NCBI GenBank assembly: GCA_009801085.1
Contig: VNWV01000014.1
Location: 248,001 to 312,000, forward strand
Direction of reading: 5' to 3'
Source of the DNA: Lasiodiplodia sp. COLG20
Taxonomy: Eukaryota; Ascomycota; Dothideomycetes; Botryosphaeriales; Botryosphaeriaceae
Length of the DNA stretch: 64,000 nt
The position numbers and the translations under genes are program-made. Shown here piece after piece: positions 42,214 through 53,810 of the stretch. Within the stretch, counting starts at the first letter, position 1, and each line of letters begins with the position of its first letter. The notes below the pieces were generated by a model, which was not told the DNA's origin, made no database searches, and saw only the letters and a program-made list of their open reading frames with translations.

Positions 42214-42736
42214 TTTGCGGAGTGCTGTGTAGGTGAAACTGAAGAAGCTTTGGTGCCGCGGAGTACAGTTTCTTATCAGACGATATCGAGGCCAGTAGGC
42301 AGCACTGGAGGCAGTGTGGGTTCGTACTGTTTCTAGTCCGACAGGTATGTAGGGAGGTTACTACTCGTGTTATAGACAGTAGTGGACACTTGTGTTTCGG
42401 TTTCAGAATCGGGACGTAGCTATGCGTGTCTATCCCAGCATTTCCGGCGGTTACCGACGACCACCTCCGCCGTAAGTAGTAATCAACGTCAAGGTGGTTT
42501 TTGGATGTACCCCGCACGTCCGCAATTAGAGTTGCTGATCATGCGGGGCTCCACATATTACAGTGATCTCCAACAGAATTGGGAGAATAGTCTTTCAGAA
42601 ATCGGGATGTGGGGGTGCCGTATCACTAAACGTTTCGGACCAAAGCGGTAGTTGGTGTGTATAAATCATCATGAATGTGAAGCCCAACAGAGGACGGACT
42701 ATCATCTGAGAAATTCATACATTCCCATTTTGTAAA
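42214..42736. promoter_or_regulatory. bidirectional promoter of the P450 / FAD-oxidase pair
   Basis: 523 bp separate the two start codons. No gene inside; individual binding sites were not assigned. Confidence 0.45.
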
Positions 42737-44308
42737 ATGTTCGAACAGACTTCTCCAGGACTCCCAATTATCTGGCGTAGCACTGCTCCGGAAGCCGAGT
42801 ACGAAGCCGCACGATGCCGTGTATTCAATGCAATGCACCCCGACCGATATCCAGACGCAATCGTCAAACCAAAAACGGTCGAACACATCCAAGAAGCCGT
42901 GAAGCTGGCACAAAAACTCAGTCGTCGTGTTGCGATTAGATCTGGCGGCCACAGCTGGCCGTGCTGGAGCATCCGAAACGACTCAGTTCTCATCGATCTC
43001 ATCGACTTCACATTTCTGGCCTATGATGAGAACACCAAAGCCGTCCAAGCATCTCCAAGTACCACAGGGTGGATGCTGACGGAGTTCCTGACTCCGAAAG
43101 GCAGGTTCATTCCTGCTGGTCATTGTGGAGATGTAGCATTGGGCGGATTCCTTCTCCAGGGCGGTATGGGCCTCAATTCAAGAGTAAGCAGGATAAAACA
43201 CTTTATGCACGCCGCCTTCTGATCACTTGAAACAGAGCTACGGATGGGCGTGCGAATACGTCAGCGCTATTGATGTTATAACTGCAGATGGGGAGTTGAA
43301 ACACTGCGACAGGTTTGAGAATGCGGATCTATACTGGGCTGCCCGCGGATCAGGTCCAGGTACGTTATGTGAAAAACCAACTCCCAGTACATGATTTGAC
43401 GTCATCTATAGGCTTTCCGGCAATTGTGACAAAGTTCTATATGGAGACCCGTCCGTTTCTCGGAGTCTTGAAAAAGAGCACCTACCTTTATCCCCTGGAC
43501 CAGTACGACGCGGTCATGGCATGGCTTCTGAAGGTAATTGGAGCTCACCCTCCAAGATTGGTCCGCGTTGATGAAGCTTTAGATTAACCCGGTACTCAGT
43601 GAAGATGTGGAGCCGATTCTGGTCTCCAGCTATCATCCTACCCTGGAGACACCGACCTTAATGGTCCAATCAACCGTCCAGGCAACATCGGATGCAGACG
43701 CCCTTGCCAAATTGAAGCCTCTGATCGATAGTCATCCACCTGCAGCTCTCAGCGCTGTCGACTGCGAGGATTCCTCTCTCGCCAAAGAGTATTCCTTGCA
43801 GGACAACTTCTTCCGCCGCGGCTGCCGAGTCCTCGCAGATGACGTGTATCTCGACCAGAACGCAGACGTAATCAGTGTCTGCAGAAGAGCCTTCACGCAG
43901 CTGACGAGTAAAGGGTCAAGTGCCTACTGGGAGCCCATGAATCCTGTGAGCAGACGTCCACTCCCAGACATGGCGTTGAGTCTACACACCGACTACTACA
44001 TCGCCGTATACGCCGTCTACGAGGACGCTACCGATGACTCGTTCCATCGCGCATGGGTGGATGATTACATTCAAGAGCTTGAGAAACACGCTGTCGGCGC
44101 ATATCTTGGTGATGCCGATTTTCAAGCCCGGCAAACGAAGTTTTGGTCTGATGAGGCGGGCAAAAGGTTGATGAGGATTCGGAAGAAGTGGGACCCAACC
44201 GGGAGAATTTGCGGATTTCTCACAAAGGATGACAAATCGGGTGTTGATGGCTTGCCCAACGTGCTGTCGAACAGAGGTAATACTGCTGTGGGGCAGCTGA
44301 AGATTTAG
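42737..44308 (+). CDS. secretion-signal-less FAD-linked oxidoreductase (BBE/VAO type)
   Basis: Four exons (42737-43183, 43236-43359, 43412-43533, 43583-44308) give 472 residues, the normal size. The PCMH-type FAD-binding domain carries AIRSGGHSW with His72, the position used for covalent FAD attachment, and PAGHCGDVALGGFLLQGGMG with Cys130, which in berberine-bridge enzymes forms the second covalent link. The substrate domain and C-terminal KKWDPTGRICGFL follow. No signal peptide is visible, unlike many secreted family members, so a cytosolic or peroxisomal role with the neighbouring P450 is possible. The family catalyses two-electron oxidations with oxygen; the substrate cannot be deduced. 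Confidence 0.9.
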
Positions 44309-44779
44309 AGGGCTACCTGTTGTAGATGTGCTGCTTTTGTTCAACCAAAAGATCCGCTTTTCATGCAAAATCTCGGCAAAGTTCCCATCCAAGTTGTAAA
44401 ACATCTCTTTGTTCTCTGGTCTTTAATTGCTAATTGTAGTGACAACAAAGATGGATGCCAGCGAACGAACTGAGAGTCGAGTAGACCACAATCGACAGGA
44501 GTCACCACTAAGTATTGCATTGTTACAATGCACTATGAACAAAAGCCAATGTAGCATATGGTGCCTTTGAATGTAATTTGAACAAGAAAGTTGGCGGACT
44601 TTCATCTATATAAGAATTGAATAACGGCGATAAGAAATTTCTCAATCATGTTCTTTCTACAAACATCTACCACATCAATCTCTACGTAGCGCTGCATAAT
44701 TCAATCCGTCTAGAGCAAGTCCCACTGCATAATAATAATTCCCTTTAGCTTCATTCCAGGCCCCACCGGGGAGAAGATT
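44309..44779. other. intergenic between convergent genes
   Basis: 3' flanks of the FAD-oxidase and the membrane-protein gene; nothing further recognised. Confidence 0.45.
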
Positions 44780-46606
44780 CTAGTGCACGGCATACAAACC
44801 AAACTCCATCGGACCCTCGGACAAACGCTTGTACTTCACCTTCAAAGACGTGATATCCTTCTCACTTTCCGCCTCATACAGCAGCTTCTGCATCTCCAGC
44901 GCTCTAGACCCGACAACAATCTGCGGCACATCAGCCGTATGAAAAGCCGGAACATCCTCATTACGATGGATCCAGACGGCGAGCCCAGCCTGGACGAAGA
45001 ACACGACCACGACCGGCACCGCGAGGTACAGCAAGACGTAGGCCCCCGACGATTTCAGCCGAGGCGCCTCTTGCGTGCTCCGCACCAGCGTGTAGTTGCC
45101 CCTGCCCTTGTCGTTGATCGCGATGCTCATGGCCACCGCGCCCGAGCCGACCGTGATGAAGTTCTCGATCTCGGCAAGCGTCCAGTTGTCCCCTGGATTG
45201 GCGTCGTTGTTCGGCTGCGCGAGGTTGTACGCCTTGGGCAGCTGCGAATTGGCGTTGGGGTAGCGCTCGGGCGACTCGAACATGGGCTGCGCGCCGCGCG
45301 TGCTGACGCCGAACGACGTGACCGAGACGCCCAGCCAGGCGGCGACTTCGCCGAGAGGAGAAGAAGAAGAAGAGGAAGAAGAGTTGCTGTCGGTGTCGTC
45401 GTCTGGGCCTTTGATCGTGTCGAGGCTGGAGATCATGGCTGGCTGAGCCCCGTTGCTGTTGTTGCCGACGTGCTGGTTGTCGATGAGGGTCACGTCGACG
45501 GAGCATGCGACGGCTGAGATGCTGTCGATGTGCTGGTCTGCGGTTTGCATTGGTTTGGTTGTTTTTGTGTTAACGCCCTTCTCGATGTTGCCGTCGAGGG
45601 CGGCGAAGACGAGTGTGGAGATGGTCCGGGTGCTGTCGATGTACTTGATGTTGTCCACCCACACGGCTGTGCGTCGTTCTGACCGCAGCTGAACCGATCC
45701 GGAATTCTGGTTTGTATTGACGGAGAAAAGGCGACTGTCCATATCTGTGTCGTTCGATATCTTGACAGGGAAGCCGTCGCATGTGATATTTCGCTGGACC
45801 TTGACAGCGCTGATGACGAAGTCGGTCAGGCCCAGGGTATCGAACTTTCGACGATCGAAGATGTAATCTCGATATTGTTTGAGGGGCTCGTCGGAACTTT
45901 CAAAAGACCACGAGCTGTACAAACTCGCCGCCGTTGATATTCCGAGGGGAACTGCTCTAGGCGGGTTTGATTGCGAGAAGCTTCCATCCAAGCCACCGCC
46001 GCCGACAGAGTGGCTGCTCTCATACGGCGTGGGAACTTGGGTCCTGGTGTATACTTGGCCGACGACAATGGAGTTGGCCTGGTGTGTTCCGATAATGATG
46101 GCGACACAAAGGATGGTTGACAAAGCCTCCATGCTTCGAATAGATGCAAGAGCTCGAAAAAGTGATGGTATCGACCCACGACTGGCCGAAATGTGGGTGG
46201 CGACCTCATCTAACGTAAGCCACTGTCTGTGCAGGATTGGCCAGAGCGTAGTCTCCCCAAGCTGGAAGGCAGCGTAGCTCATGGTAGCAATTCCTATCCC
46301 AGAAAGTGCTGCTACAATACCTTGGACCAAGCCATAATGCTGGACTATCCACTCCACCGTGGGATCGACACTGCAGTTAACGGCCCAGCGGGGACAGTCG
46401 AGTACCTCTCGACTGAGCCAAAGAGTGAAACTAAAGCAGGCAAAGGTGCACAGTAGCCCTCCGACCAATGCGAGAATTACAGAAGGGTTTCTTAAAAGAA
46501 ATATTGAGAGTGGTGTGGCCATGTTTCGCTTTGGCGGTGGTCTTGACCGAGTATTGGAAGGATATTGTGATAGCATTGGACTGCTTAGTTCCAATGTGTC
46601 GGGCAT
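44780..46606 (-). CDS. hypothetical multi-pass membrane protein
   Basis: A single exon. The open frame extends upstream to 46870, but the first 88 codons look non-coding; the ATG at 46606 (MPDTLELSSPMLSQ) gives 608 residues. Membrane segments: PSVILALVGGLLCTFACFSF, GLVQGIVAALSGIGIATMSY, MEALSTILCVAIIIGTHQ and a C-terminal YVLLYLAVPVVVVFFVQAGL. Between the third and fourth lies a 300-residue extracytoplasmic region with N-glycosylation sequons and a nine-serine run. The layout (three N-terminal helices, big lumenal loop, one C-terminal helix, short cytosolic tail) resembles that of DUF3176 proteins in this window, but no shared motif is visible. Family and function not recognised. Confidence 0.65.
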   Translation of the reverse strand: MPDTLELSSPMLSQYPSNTRSRPPPKRNMATPLSIFLLRNPSVILALVGGLLCTFACFSFTLWLSREVLDCPRWAVNCSVDPTVEWIVQHYGLVQGIVAALSGIGIATMSYAAFQLGETTLWPILHRQWLTLDEVATHISASRGSIPSLFRALASIRSMEALSTILCVAIIIGTHQANSIVVGQVYTRTQVPTPYESSHSVGGGGLDGSFSQSNPPRAVPLGISTAASLYSSWSFESSDEPLKQYRDYIFDRRKFDTLGLTDFVISAVKVQRNITCDGFPVKISNDTDMDSRLFSVNTNQNSGSVQLRSERRTAVWVDNIKYIDSTRTISTLVFAALDGNIEKGVNTKTTKPMQTADQHIDSISAVACSVDVTLIDNQHVGNNSNGAQPAMISSLDTIKGPDDDTDSNSSSSSSSSPLGEVAAWLGVSVTSFGVSTRGAQPMFESPERYPNANSQLPKAYNLAQPNNDANPGDNWTLAEIENFITVGSGAVAMSIAINDKGRGNYTLVRSTQEAPRLKSSGAYVLLYLAVPVVVVFFVQAGLAVWIHRNEDVPAFHTADVPQIVVGSRALEMQKLLYEAESEKDITSLKVKYKRLSEGPMEFGLYAVH

Positions 46607-47099
46607 ATTTGGGCGAACTTCTGAAATATGGAAACGAGGACAAACAAAGAAATTATTATACAGCCCGGAGCAGGCTGGAATATGAAGACTGGAATGCTCG
46701 TGGAGTAGGCTCCAGCTATAAAGAAAGAATACCCACGGTGCTCCTATAAGGCATCTAAGTGGCGCCAGGTGGCGGTGTTGGGTAAGATGACGTATTACGT
46801 AGGATTGTGTATAACAAAAAGTAATTGGCTGTCGGTGACAGTCGTGCCCTATGTCGCAGAACACAGCCATTCGGTGCTTACATTATCTAACCCTGGGGGC
46901 GACTTTAAGCTCATGCTGACTAGCTTGCCACGGAGAGGAACAGCGAATAATCAGTAGTACTACTTCCAAGACCTGCATTAGCGTCTTGGCATTTAGCAGT
47001 ACTTCAGGGACATTCCATGTACATACTTCGCCTCCACGCAGATCATAGAAGAACGAGTTGGAAACCATGAAGAAATCTATTTTTGGTTCATAATGAGAT
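46607..47099. other. intergenic, no gene recognised
   Basis: Promoter side of the membrane-protein gene and 3' flank of the coiled-coil gene. Confidence 0.4.
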
Positions 47100-48643
47100 C
47101 TACAAGGAGGTGTCTATTTCTATAAACTTGCTGTGCCGCACGTCTTCTTTGCAATCCTCAGATGTGACCACCACCGCCTCTTGGGCACAAATCTCAACGT
47201 CGAACGCTTCTCCATCCGCATTCCCTCTCTTGAATACGGCAGGGGTGATAACGCCCTCCACTGTCCTCGACCCCTCAGCTCCTTCCGCGTCCTTGGCCAT
47301 CATGTACGTGCTGTCGAAAGGGAGCACATAAGACGCGTCCGTCTGGGGGACGCCGGGAAACCTAACAGTCCAGCATGCGCGCTGGCGCTGCATCACGGCC
47401 GAAATGTTGACCGCGTCCTGGAAGATGGAGAGGAGTTCTTCAACGGCCATGAGCATGTCTTCTAGTCTGCTCCACGGCTTGATGACTGTCAACACCCGTG
47501 CGCAGGCCTTTTGCATCCACGTGGACTCGATGTCGCCCATGTCGTCTGATCCGGGAGAGAGGTGGAATGTCAGTGCTCTCCAGTCATTGACTTTTGCCAT
47601 CGGTATGTCTGGAATCAGGAATTATTATTTTCGTTTTGCGAATCGAAGCCGATTGGCAACACTTACCCATTGAGCGCATCATATTCTCCAGCTCAAGCAC
47701 CCTCTCCTGATAAGCCTCATTGGCCGGCATGCTGTCCTGAGTTTTGGGAACGGATGGAACTCCATCGCGAGATGCGGGAAAAACGGTGTTGCAAATGATG
47801 TACGCCGTCCAACCGCGCACGAACAGGCGCCGGCGCTTCCCGTCACTAAGCTGCGTGTGCAGCGACTCAAGGTCTGTCGTCCCAGGAAACACGGCGCGAT
47901 ACTGCTCCAAGTCATCCTCTTGTAGCTCGGCCCGGCTCGCAGTATCGTGGCCCGAAAACAAGGCGGACCAGTCCTTGATCCGCTTCAGGAGGAGGAAGGT
48001 TTTGCCCACAATCTGTTCATCAGGCAGCTGATCGGAGAAGAGGATTGGCTGCTTGGCCATGTAGGTCTGGAGGTTTTTTGCCGCGTGGTTCATTTGCTGG
48101 TTCTTGTAGGTGAGGTGGGCGATCTCCTCTTCCAAATGATCCACCTTCTCGCGGAAGATTTCCTTGAGCTCCTCGAGCTGCGCTTGCAGGATCGAATTGT
48201 CCGAGGAGGCAGCATTGAGCTTGGTGATGACGTACTCGCACTGCTCTCGGTAAAACGTCTTTTTGTCTTTCTCTGAGAATATTCTCGGGGCTGTTTGCCG
48301 AATGTACCTCGGTGTACCTTGCTGTGGTTCGACTGTGAAGTGTGGTTTTGCCGAGACTTCCGGGTGGGCGTGATGGGTAACTCTCTTCATATGCTCGCGT
48401 ACATGAAGGCCGGTTCGGCTGTTGCTTGCAGCTGGATGGCGATAAGGGCCAGTCGTGTTGCAAGCTGCGTTGCACGCTGGATCGCTGTCTGTACCCATGA
48501 TCGAAATCCGTCGCTCATTGCCGTTCACTAAATATCTCCGTTAGCATGCTTTACATGTCGATCCGGAACCAGAGTTGCTTACCCAGAATGATTGGCTGCT
48601 GCCACAGGCCTGGAGGTGGTGCTGGTTGTCGTTCGTTCAGCAT
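47100..48643 (-). CDS. hypothetical coiled-coil protein
   Basis: Three exons (48583-48643, 47667-48527, 47100-47608) give 476 residues. The first exon (MLNERQPAPPPGLWQQPIIL) was found by its GTAAGC donor, GCTAAC branch site and TTTAG acceptor, because the longest frame otherwise lacks an ATG near its start. Residues about 110-175 form a strong coiled coil (ILQAQLEELKEIFREKVDHL, EEIAHLTYKNQQM). The rest has no motif I know; a region GKTFLLLKRIKDWSALF is not a P-loop. It lies head-to-tail, 600 bp downstream of a P-loop GTPase-like fragment that is also on the minus strand, and the two could once have been functionally linked. Function unknown. Confidence 0.7.
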
Positions 48644-49268
48644 CTCTGCTGCGAGATTTCAATTCCCAGCGAGATGTGCTGTTCGTTGAAGCTGCTTGAG
48701 CTATACAGTACAATAACGGTTGGCCCTTCTTTCGCTTTATGCGATATTAAACTCCGCAGGGTTGACCCCGCATCAGTACTAGCCTTCACATGCTTAGGGC
48801 TGCAGTACGCTACTCGTGGCCAGCCGTATCTAGGGTCCATTGTGGCAAGCCTTTCCCTGGTAATCTATCGCGCTAGTCCAATCCATGGTTATCGAATGGC
48901 AAATGTGGCTATGCGTATTGGTGGCTTGCAGCGGTCGCATGCCTTTGCCCATTTTGATGATCGAATGATTCGAATCGCGTGCTGCTTTAACGCCTCGAGT
49001 CTTATCCCTTTCTACAGGTACTTTCAACCCGGAATCGTTTCTCATGCGAATGTGTAAAATTTCCCGTGCAGTTTTCACAGCTCTATCAACGGAGATTTAC
49101 ATGAAAATCATAATTCATGCTTTAATCGACACCCCCATTCGTAAAGAAGGTAAGACATGTAGCTACTTTCCCAGCGAATGAGACTAAAAGTATTATTCAA
49201 CATACTACTCATTCGCGATTTCCATCAAAGATCATCTCAAAATGCATGCCGCTCCTCAGTTCCACCAT
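48644..49268. other. intergenic, no gene recognised
   Basis: Promoter side of the coiled-coil gene. The plus-strand frame 48575-49057 has no supporting features. Confidence 0.4.
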
Positions 49269-49765
49269 TCAAGAACGTTCCTGAGTGAATTCCCGCCACA
49301 AATCATGCTGAAGGTCTGACCCGTTCTCACTGAGGATCTCCGCGATTGTTGGCAGTGGGATGTATGTCGATGACGCCCTCAAGTCCCAAACAGATTTCCT
49401 CTTTCGAAGCCGAGATGTAGGAATCTTGTTGATGATTTCGGTGTTTTTGTTACGATATGTGTCTTCGAAGCTCGGTGTGTCCAGCAGTTTGACCTTGGTC
49501 TTCGCCACCTGGGGTGGTGGGGTAGTAGGCGGGGCTGCCGGTGTGCCTGTGCGCGTGTCCGCCGTTACTTCGAGGCCGCGTGGATAACATCTGGGGAACG
49601 AAACGCACACGAGTCCGACTCCTGTTGCACCGCCTCTTTCGCAGCAGGCTGATGATGCTCTCGAACGGCCAGCTTGTTCATGAAGTAGCTCTTTCCGGAG
49701 CCGCTCAGCCCCACGCTCATGACCATGGGCGGCCTGTGAGCATCGTTGTTTTCCGGAGTAGCCAT
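49269..49765 (-). pseudogene. P-loop GTPase-like remnant, split frame
   Basis: From the ATG at 49765 (MATPENNDAH) a 66-codon frame contains VMSVGLSGSGKSYFMNKLA, a Walker A/G1 loop. A second frame, offset by one base, contains RGLEVTADTRTG and KVKLLDTPSFEDTYRNKN, which resembles the switch and G3 (DTPGFDDT) segments of small fungal AIG1/septin-like GTPases. No GT-AG intron of reasonable length joins them in frame. The segment after G3 is short and lacks a G4 motif. It is therefore either a truncated, frame-shifted copy or a gene with an unusual intron that I could not resolve. Confidence 0.45.
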
Positions 49766-50578
49766 GGTAGCTCTCGGTCGGATAAATAGTTGATCCTACG
49801 GGAACAGGGAGTAGAGGTGAGAGAATATTGGAAAGGTGGAAAGAACGTCTGCAGGGTCTATCCCTCTGGTGTTGACACCAGCTGGTACTTGAACTGGACC
49901 CCGGGAAACGTGGCTATGCAGTTTCGCCTCGGGCCACGACGGGAGTCCGGAGCCCCGGAGTTCGGGTGCGGCTGATGCGAGCGCTAAAACAAGTTCATGT
50001 CAGCATGGTGGATCCGGACGTTGTTGGTAGCGAGCTGAGTACCGTTTGCGGAATATTCATGACCTCGTCCGTTCGGCGGTATCCGCGTCATATTTGTTTG
50101 GGGCTGGACGGCTGTTGTGAGCCATATAGCAGCTGCCAAGGGTCTAGTTCCCAGAAAGCTTAATCCAGAACGCTTAAAAGTCTCCGTAACAGATAGGCCA
50201 GGCACAGAGCCAAGATACAGCTTTCCGGTAATCGGCTTGGCAGTCATCGGATCTGGAAATTTGGCCCAGAAAGCTAAATAGTCTAGACCATGATCTTTGC
50301 GGATAAAATCTACGCCGAGGTGGCTTCATTGTGGCTTGATATTTCAGTTATGGACACCTTTATTTCGGGTGAATCATTTTGAGTCACACTCACAGTGCTG
50401 TGACGAGAGCCACTGCAGCCTCCAATTGTTAGTTCGTGTATATGGCGTTGAAGACAAAATTCCCTCATGTAAGTTTAGATGGCACTTGTAATCTTCGAAG
50501 CGGGGCACGACTCCATTGCAGTCACTAGTACGAGATGTTCAAAACATGGTTTGATTGATCCTATACACTCCACAGGCG
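49766..50578. other. intergenic, no gene recognised
   Basis: Nothing with family features on either strand. Confidence 0.4.
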
Positions 50579-53500
50579 TCATCGGTTCATGTACACAGTC
50601 AACTTGTCGTATGATTCCTCGCAATTTGCTACGCCTGAATCGTCCTTTGCCAAGCTTCGCCTCAGATAATCAGCTTTTTGGCGCAGTGACGAAGCTTCGT
50701 CGAGGCGCCCCATCCTCTCCTTCACTTGCGCAAGCTTGAAGGTCGATCGGGCCACACGATCCGTCGAGTGGACACCCTTTTCGAAAGTCTTGATAGCATC
50801 CTCAAGAAGCTGGCTGTGATACACGTCAGATACCGCGCTTGCTAGCAATGAAGAAACAGGAAGTGTGGAACTCAACACGTACCGGGCCGTTTCGTACTCC
50901 TGCAATTGAAAACAGCATCGTGCAAGCATATGCTGTGATATGGCTGTATCGTTTGCCTCTCCGAGCTTTTCGCTTCGAATAGTCAGAGCCTCAGAATGAA
51001 ACTTCTTGGCTGCGTGCCAGTCATTCATATCTCCGAGAACACTGCCCATGTTGTGCAAGAAAAGCGCATATCGGGTGTTGTCAGAACCGGTTTCTGCCTT
51101 CTGGATGAGCAGTGCTTCTTGCATGTGAGCTTTGCTCTCCGATAAGCGTCCCATGAACTGAAGGACTCGGGACAGATTTGCCCGCGAGAGTGCAATGTGG
51201 AGCGGGGAATTCTGGGATCTGCGGAGTTTCAAGGCTAGTCTGTGTGTCTCCAAAGCTTTTTCCAAATTATTCTGGGCGCAGTATGCGTTACCAAGATTGT
51301 TGTAGGCGTTCGAGAGCATAAGGATCTCATCTGTTCCGAGTTTGTCGCCGAGAGATTCATTGTACCGCTTACGGAGGTCAACGTACATCTCATTGTAATG
51401 TGCTGCGTCGTCAATCATCGAGTCTTCCAGACAGAAAACGCCAAGACCGCATGCGATGTGTGCGCGAAGTACCAGGTTGGTGCTTGTGGGCAGATTGCAT
51501 GATCGTTCGGCGAGTCGCAAAAGGGCCCACGCATCCGTCCAAGATCCTTGTTCCCAAAGATACTGTGATGTCACGTGGAGAAGTTCGGCATAGAGCTCAA
51601 GATCACTGTCGGGGATGGTCGGACTGTCCTTAGAAAAACTGTTGCTTAAAGCTATTACATGAGATGTGAGAAGCTTGCAGTCATCCCAGACCTCGGAAAG
51701 TGGGAGACCGATGCTTGAGTATGTGGGGTAGGAGTTTCGGAGAAGCGAGATACCACGAACATAGGCCTGAACAACATCATATCCTTGAGGGCGACATCGA
51801 GTGTTCATCTGAATAAGGCGATGGATTGAGAAGAAGTGTTCACTCTGACTCTCGTACTGTTTGATGAGGCAATGTTGCCTCAAATGGCGAATCGCGGAGT
51901 AGTACCTGCAAAATAATTAATCATTATCTTGTTCAACACAGGAATGTAGCATGTCGGGAGCAATGCAGTACGGACTCGAGGTTTGAGTCAAGAAACTTGA
52001 GTTTGGACATTCCGATGGAGTCCCTGAGGAGCTTTTCCGGTATTCCGTCAGGATCCAGCAATGCAAACACATCCAAAACAGCTTTGGAACTGTCGTCCAG
52101 ACGAGAAAAAGACATCTCCCAGACATTTTGTAGTGTAAGGTGGTAATGCAGGCGATCGATAAGGGTTGACTGGCTCTGGATCTTCTGGTAGTTGTCATTT
52201 GATCGGTAAAGCGGGAGGAATTCTTCGAGTGGGCACCGAGTCTGTTGTATGAAACCAGCCATTTGCGAAATAGCCAAGGGTAAGCCGGCCAGCTCTTGAC
52301 CGATCTTGGTCGCGATATCGAAGTCCTTGCCGACGGCAGGTTTGCCGAGTATGCAAAGAAGTAATTTAGCGCTCTCTTCTTCGCTGAAGGGCTCTACTTC
52401 AAGACCCGATTCCGCGATTCCGGGAACGAGCGAAGAGTTTCTTGAGGTCATCAATACGGCGCCGCCAGAGTCTGCGGCGGGCAAAAACTCCTGAAGTAGT
52501 GCTGCATCATCCACGTTGTCAAAGACGAGAAGCCAGGAACCAGCTAAATGACAGAAGCAGCGTTAGCCATTGGAACAGTAAAGCATGGTGTGTCTTACCG
52601 TTCTGTTTCATCCATACCAACACCATATCTCTGATCCTCCACTGGTCGGAGACTTGGTGGCTCTCTAAGCCAAGGTATTGACTGATCGTCTGGAAGTCCC
52701 GAAACAGCTTTTCCTGCCTCGCTGCACTTACCCAGAAAATTGCTGGGTAAGCTGATTCGTGCTGGTAGCAATATTCCAGAGCAAGTTGAGTCTTGCCAAC
52801 CCCACCCATTCCGTAGATGGCGAATGTTCTCAAGTCGGAGGAAGTGGGGTATGGTTTCAAATGATCGTGCATGATTTGGAGTAGATCCGGTCGGCCTTGG
52901 AAGATCGGGCTCCGTGGATACTTCAGAACCTTGCAATTGACGTTGACCTGGAAGGGATGTGGCAGCTGTGGACGCATGAGCGCCACAATCTGTGCGTGGC
53001 GTTCATGCTGCATTGAAATGCCTGCCGCATTTGCTGCCTTGTCGGCGTTGTCAACGTTCTGGTGGATGTTGTGCATCAGTGCGGCAAAGCGGGCCTTTTC
53101 GCCTGACCACCCCATGCGAACAATGGATTCTGTAAACCGGGTAAGAATATAGAATAACTCAAAGGTTCTTCTTACTTACGAAACGGCCGTCTCTTTAGAA
53201 ACTTCAGTGTTTGACTGCAGAAACGTATATATTCGACGAAAACAGCGACAATGGCGTCCTCGACCATTGGAACGTTCCTGAAGACTCTGGCGTATATATC
53301 AAAGCGAAGCATGCAAGTGGTGATCTCCTTCCACATGCCAAGGATATCATCGTGGACGGACAAGAAGCGCGCTGCCGACTATTTGATCGTTATCAGTCTT
53401 GCATCGAAGGTTGCCCAACGTAAGACTTACCTCTAGAATGCATGTAAAGCTTCCCCATACCAAGCCGGATATTGCATCTGAAGATGGGCAGAAGAGACTG

Positions 53501-53810
53501 ATGACTTCATGCAAAGCTTTCAGCTGCTGGATGACCGGCCTGGCAGCATCGATTCTGACCATCCCATCCTTACCGCGATTCTCGTAGAAGTTCACCTTCA
53601 GCACCATTAGCCCAGATCGCCGGCGGCATCCTGAGAAACCCACCAAATTCCTTTCATTGTCGACATTGAGGAGATGCTTGTACTCTTTCTCTCCCACGAT
53701 TCTTCGACACTTGTCAACAGCCGTACGCCAAAGGATGGCGCTGGAGATGTACGTCAATGCAAAACTTCACATGGAATGTCAAGTTCAACTAACCTTGCAT
53801 TCGAATCCAT
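50579..53810 (-). CDS. DUF7708 - NB-ARC - TPR NLR-type receptor
   Basis: Six exons (53794-53810, 53431-53740, 53180-53378, 52599-53129, 51976-52543, 50579-51905) give 983 residues; the first exon is only 17 nt (MDSNA and part of a codon) but its donor, CATTGAC branch site and CCAG acceptor fit. Residues about 60-175 match the DUF7708 helical N-domain (SGLVWGSFTCILE, DDILGMWKEITTCMLRFDIY, SQTLKFLKRRPF). NB-ARC: P-loop GMGGVGKTQLALEY (282-289), kinase-2 WLLVFDNVDD, RNBS-B-like LMTSRNSS, and GLPLAISQMAGFI. The C-terminal half is a TPR array (YNNLGNAYCAQNNLEKALET, ALFLHNMGSVLGDMNDWHAA). The architecture is a standard fungal STAND/NLR protein; no lesion is seen. The donor at 51975 (GTCCGT) is the weakest splice site. 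Confidence 0.9.

Noticed and set aside
44783..45517. 244-codon plus-strand frame
   Set aside because: Antisense to the membrane-protein gene; composition biased to Arg/Asp/Val as expected from a shadow.
46607..46870. N-terminal extension of the membrane protein
   Set aside because: The open frame continues upstream but the added residues look random and the ATG at 46606 precedes a plausible protein.
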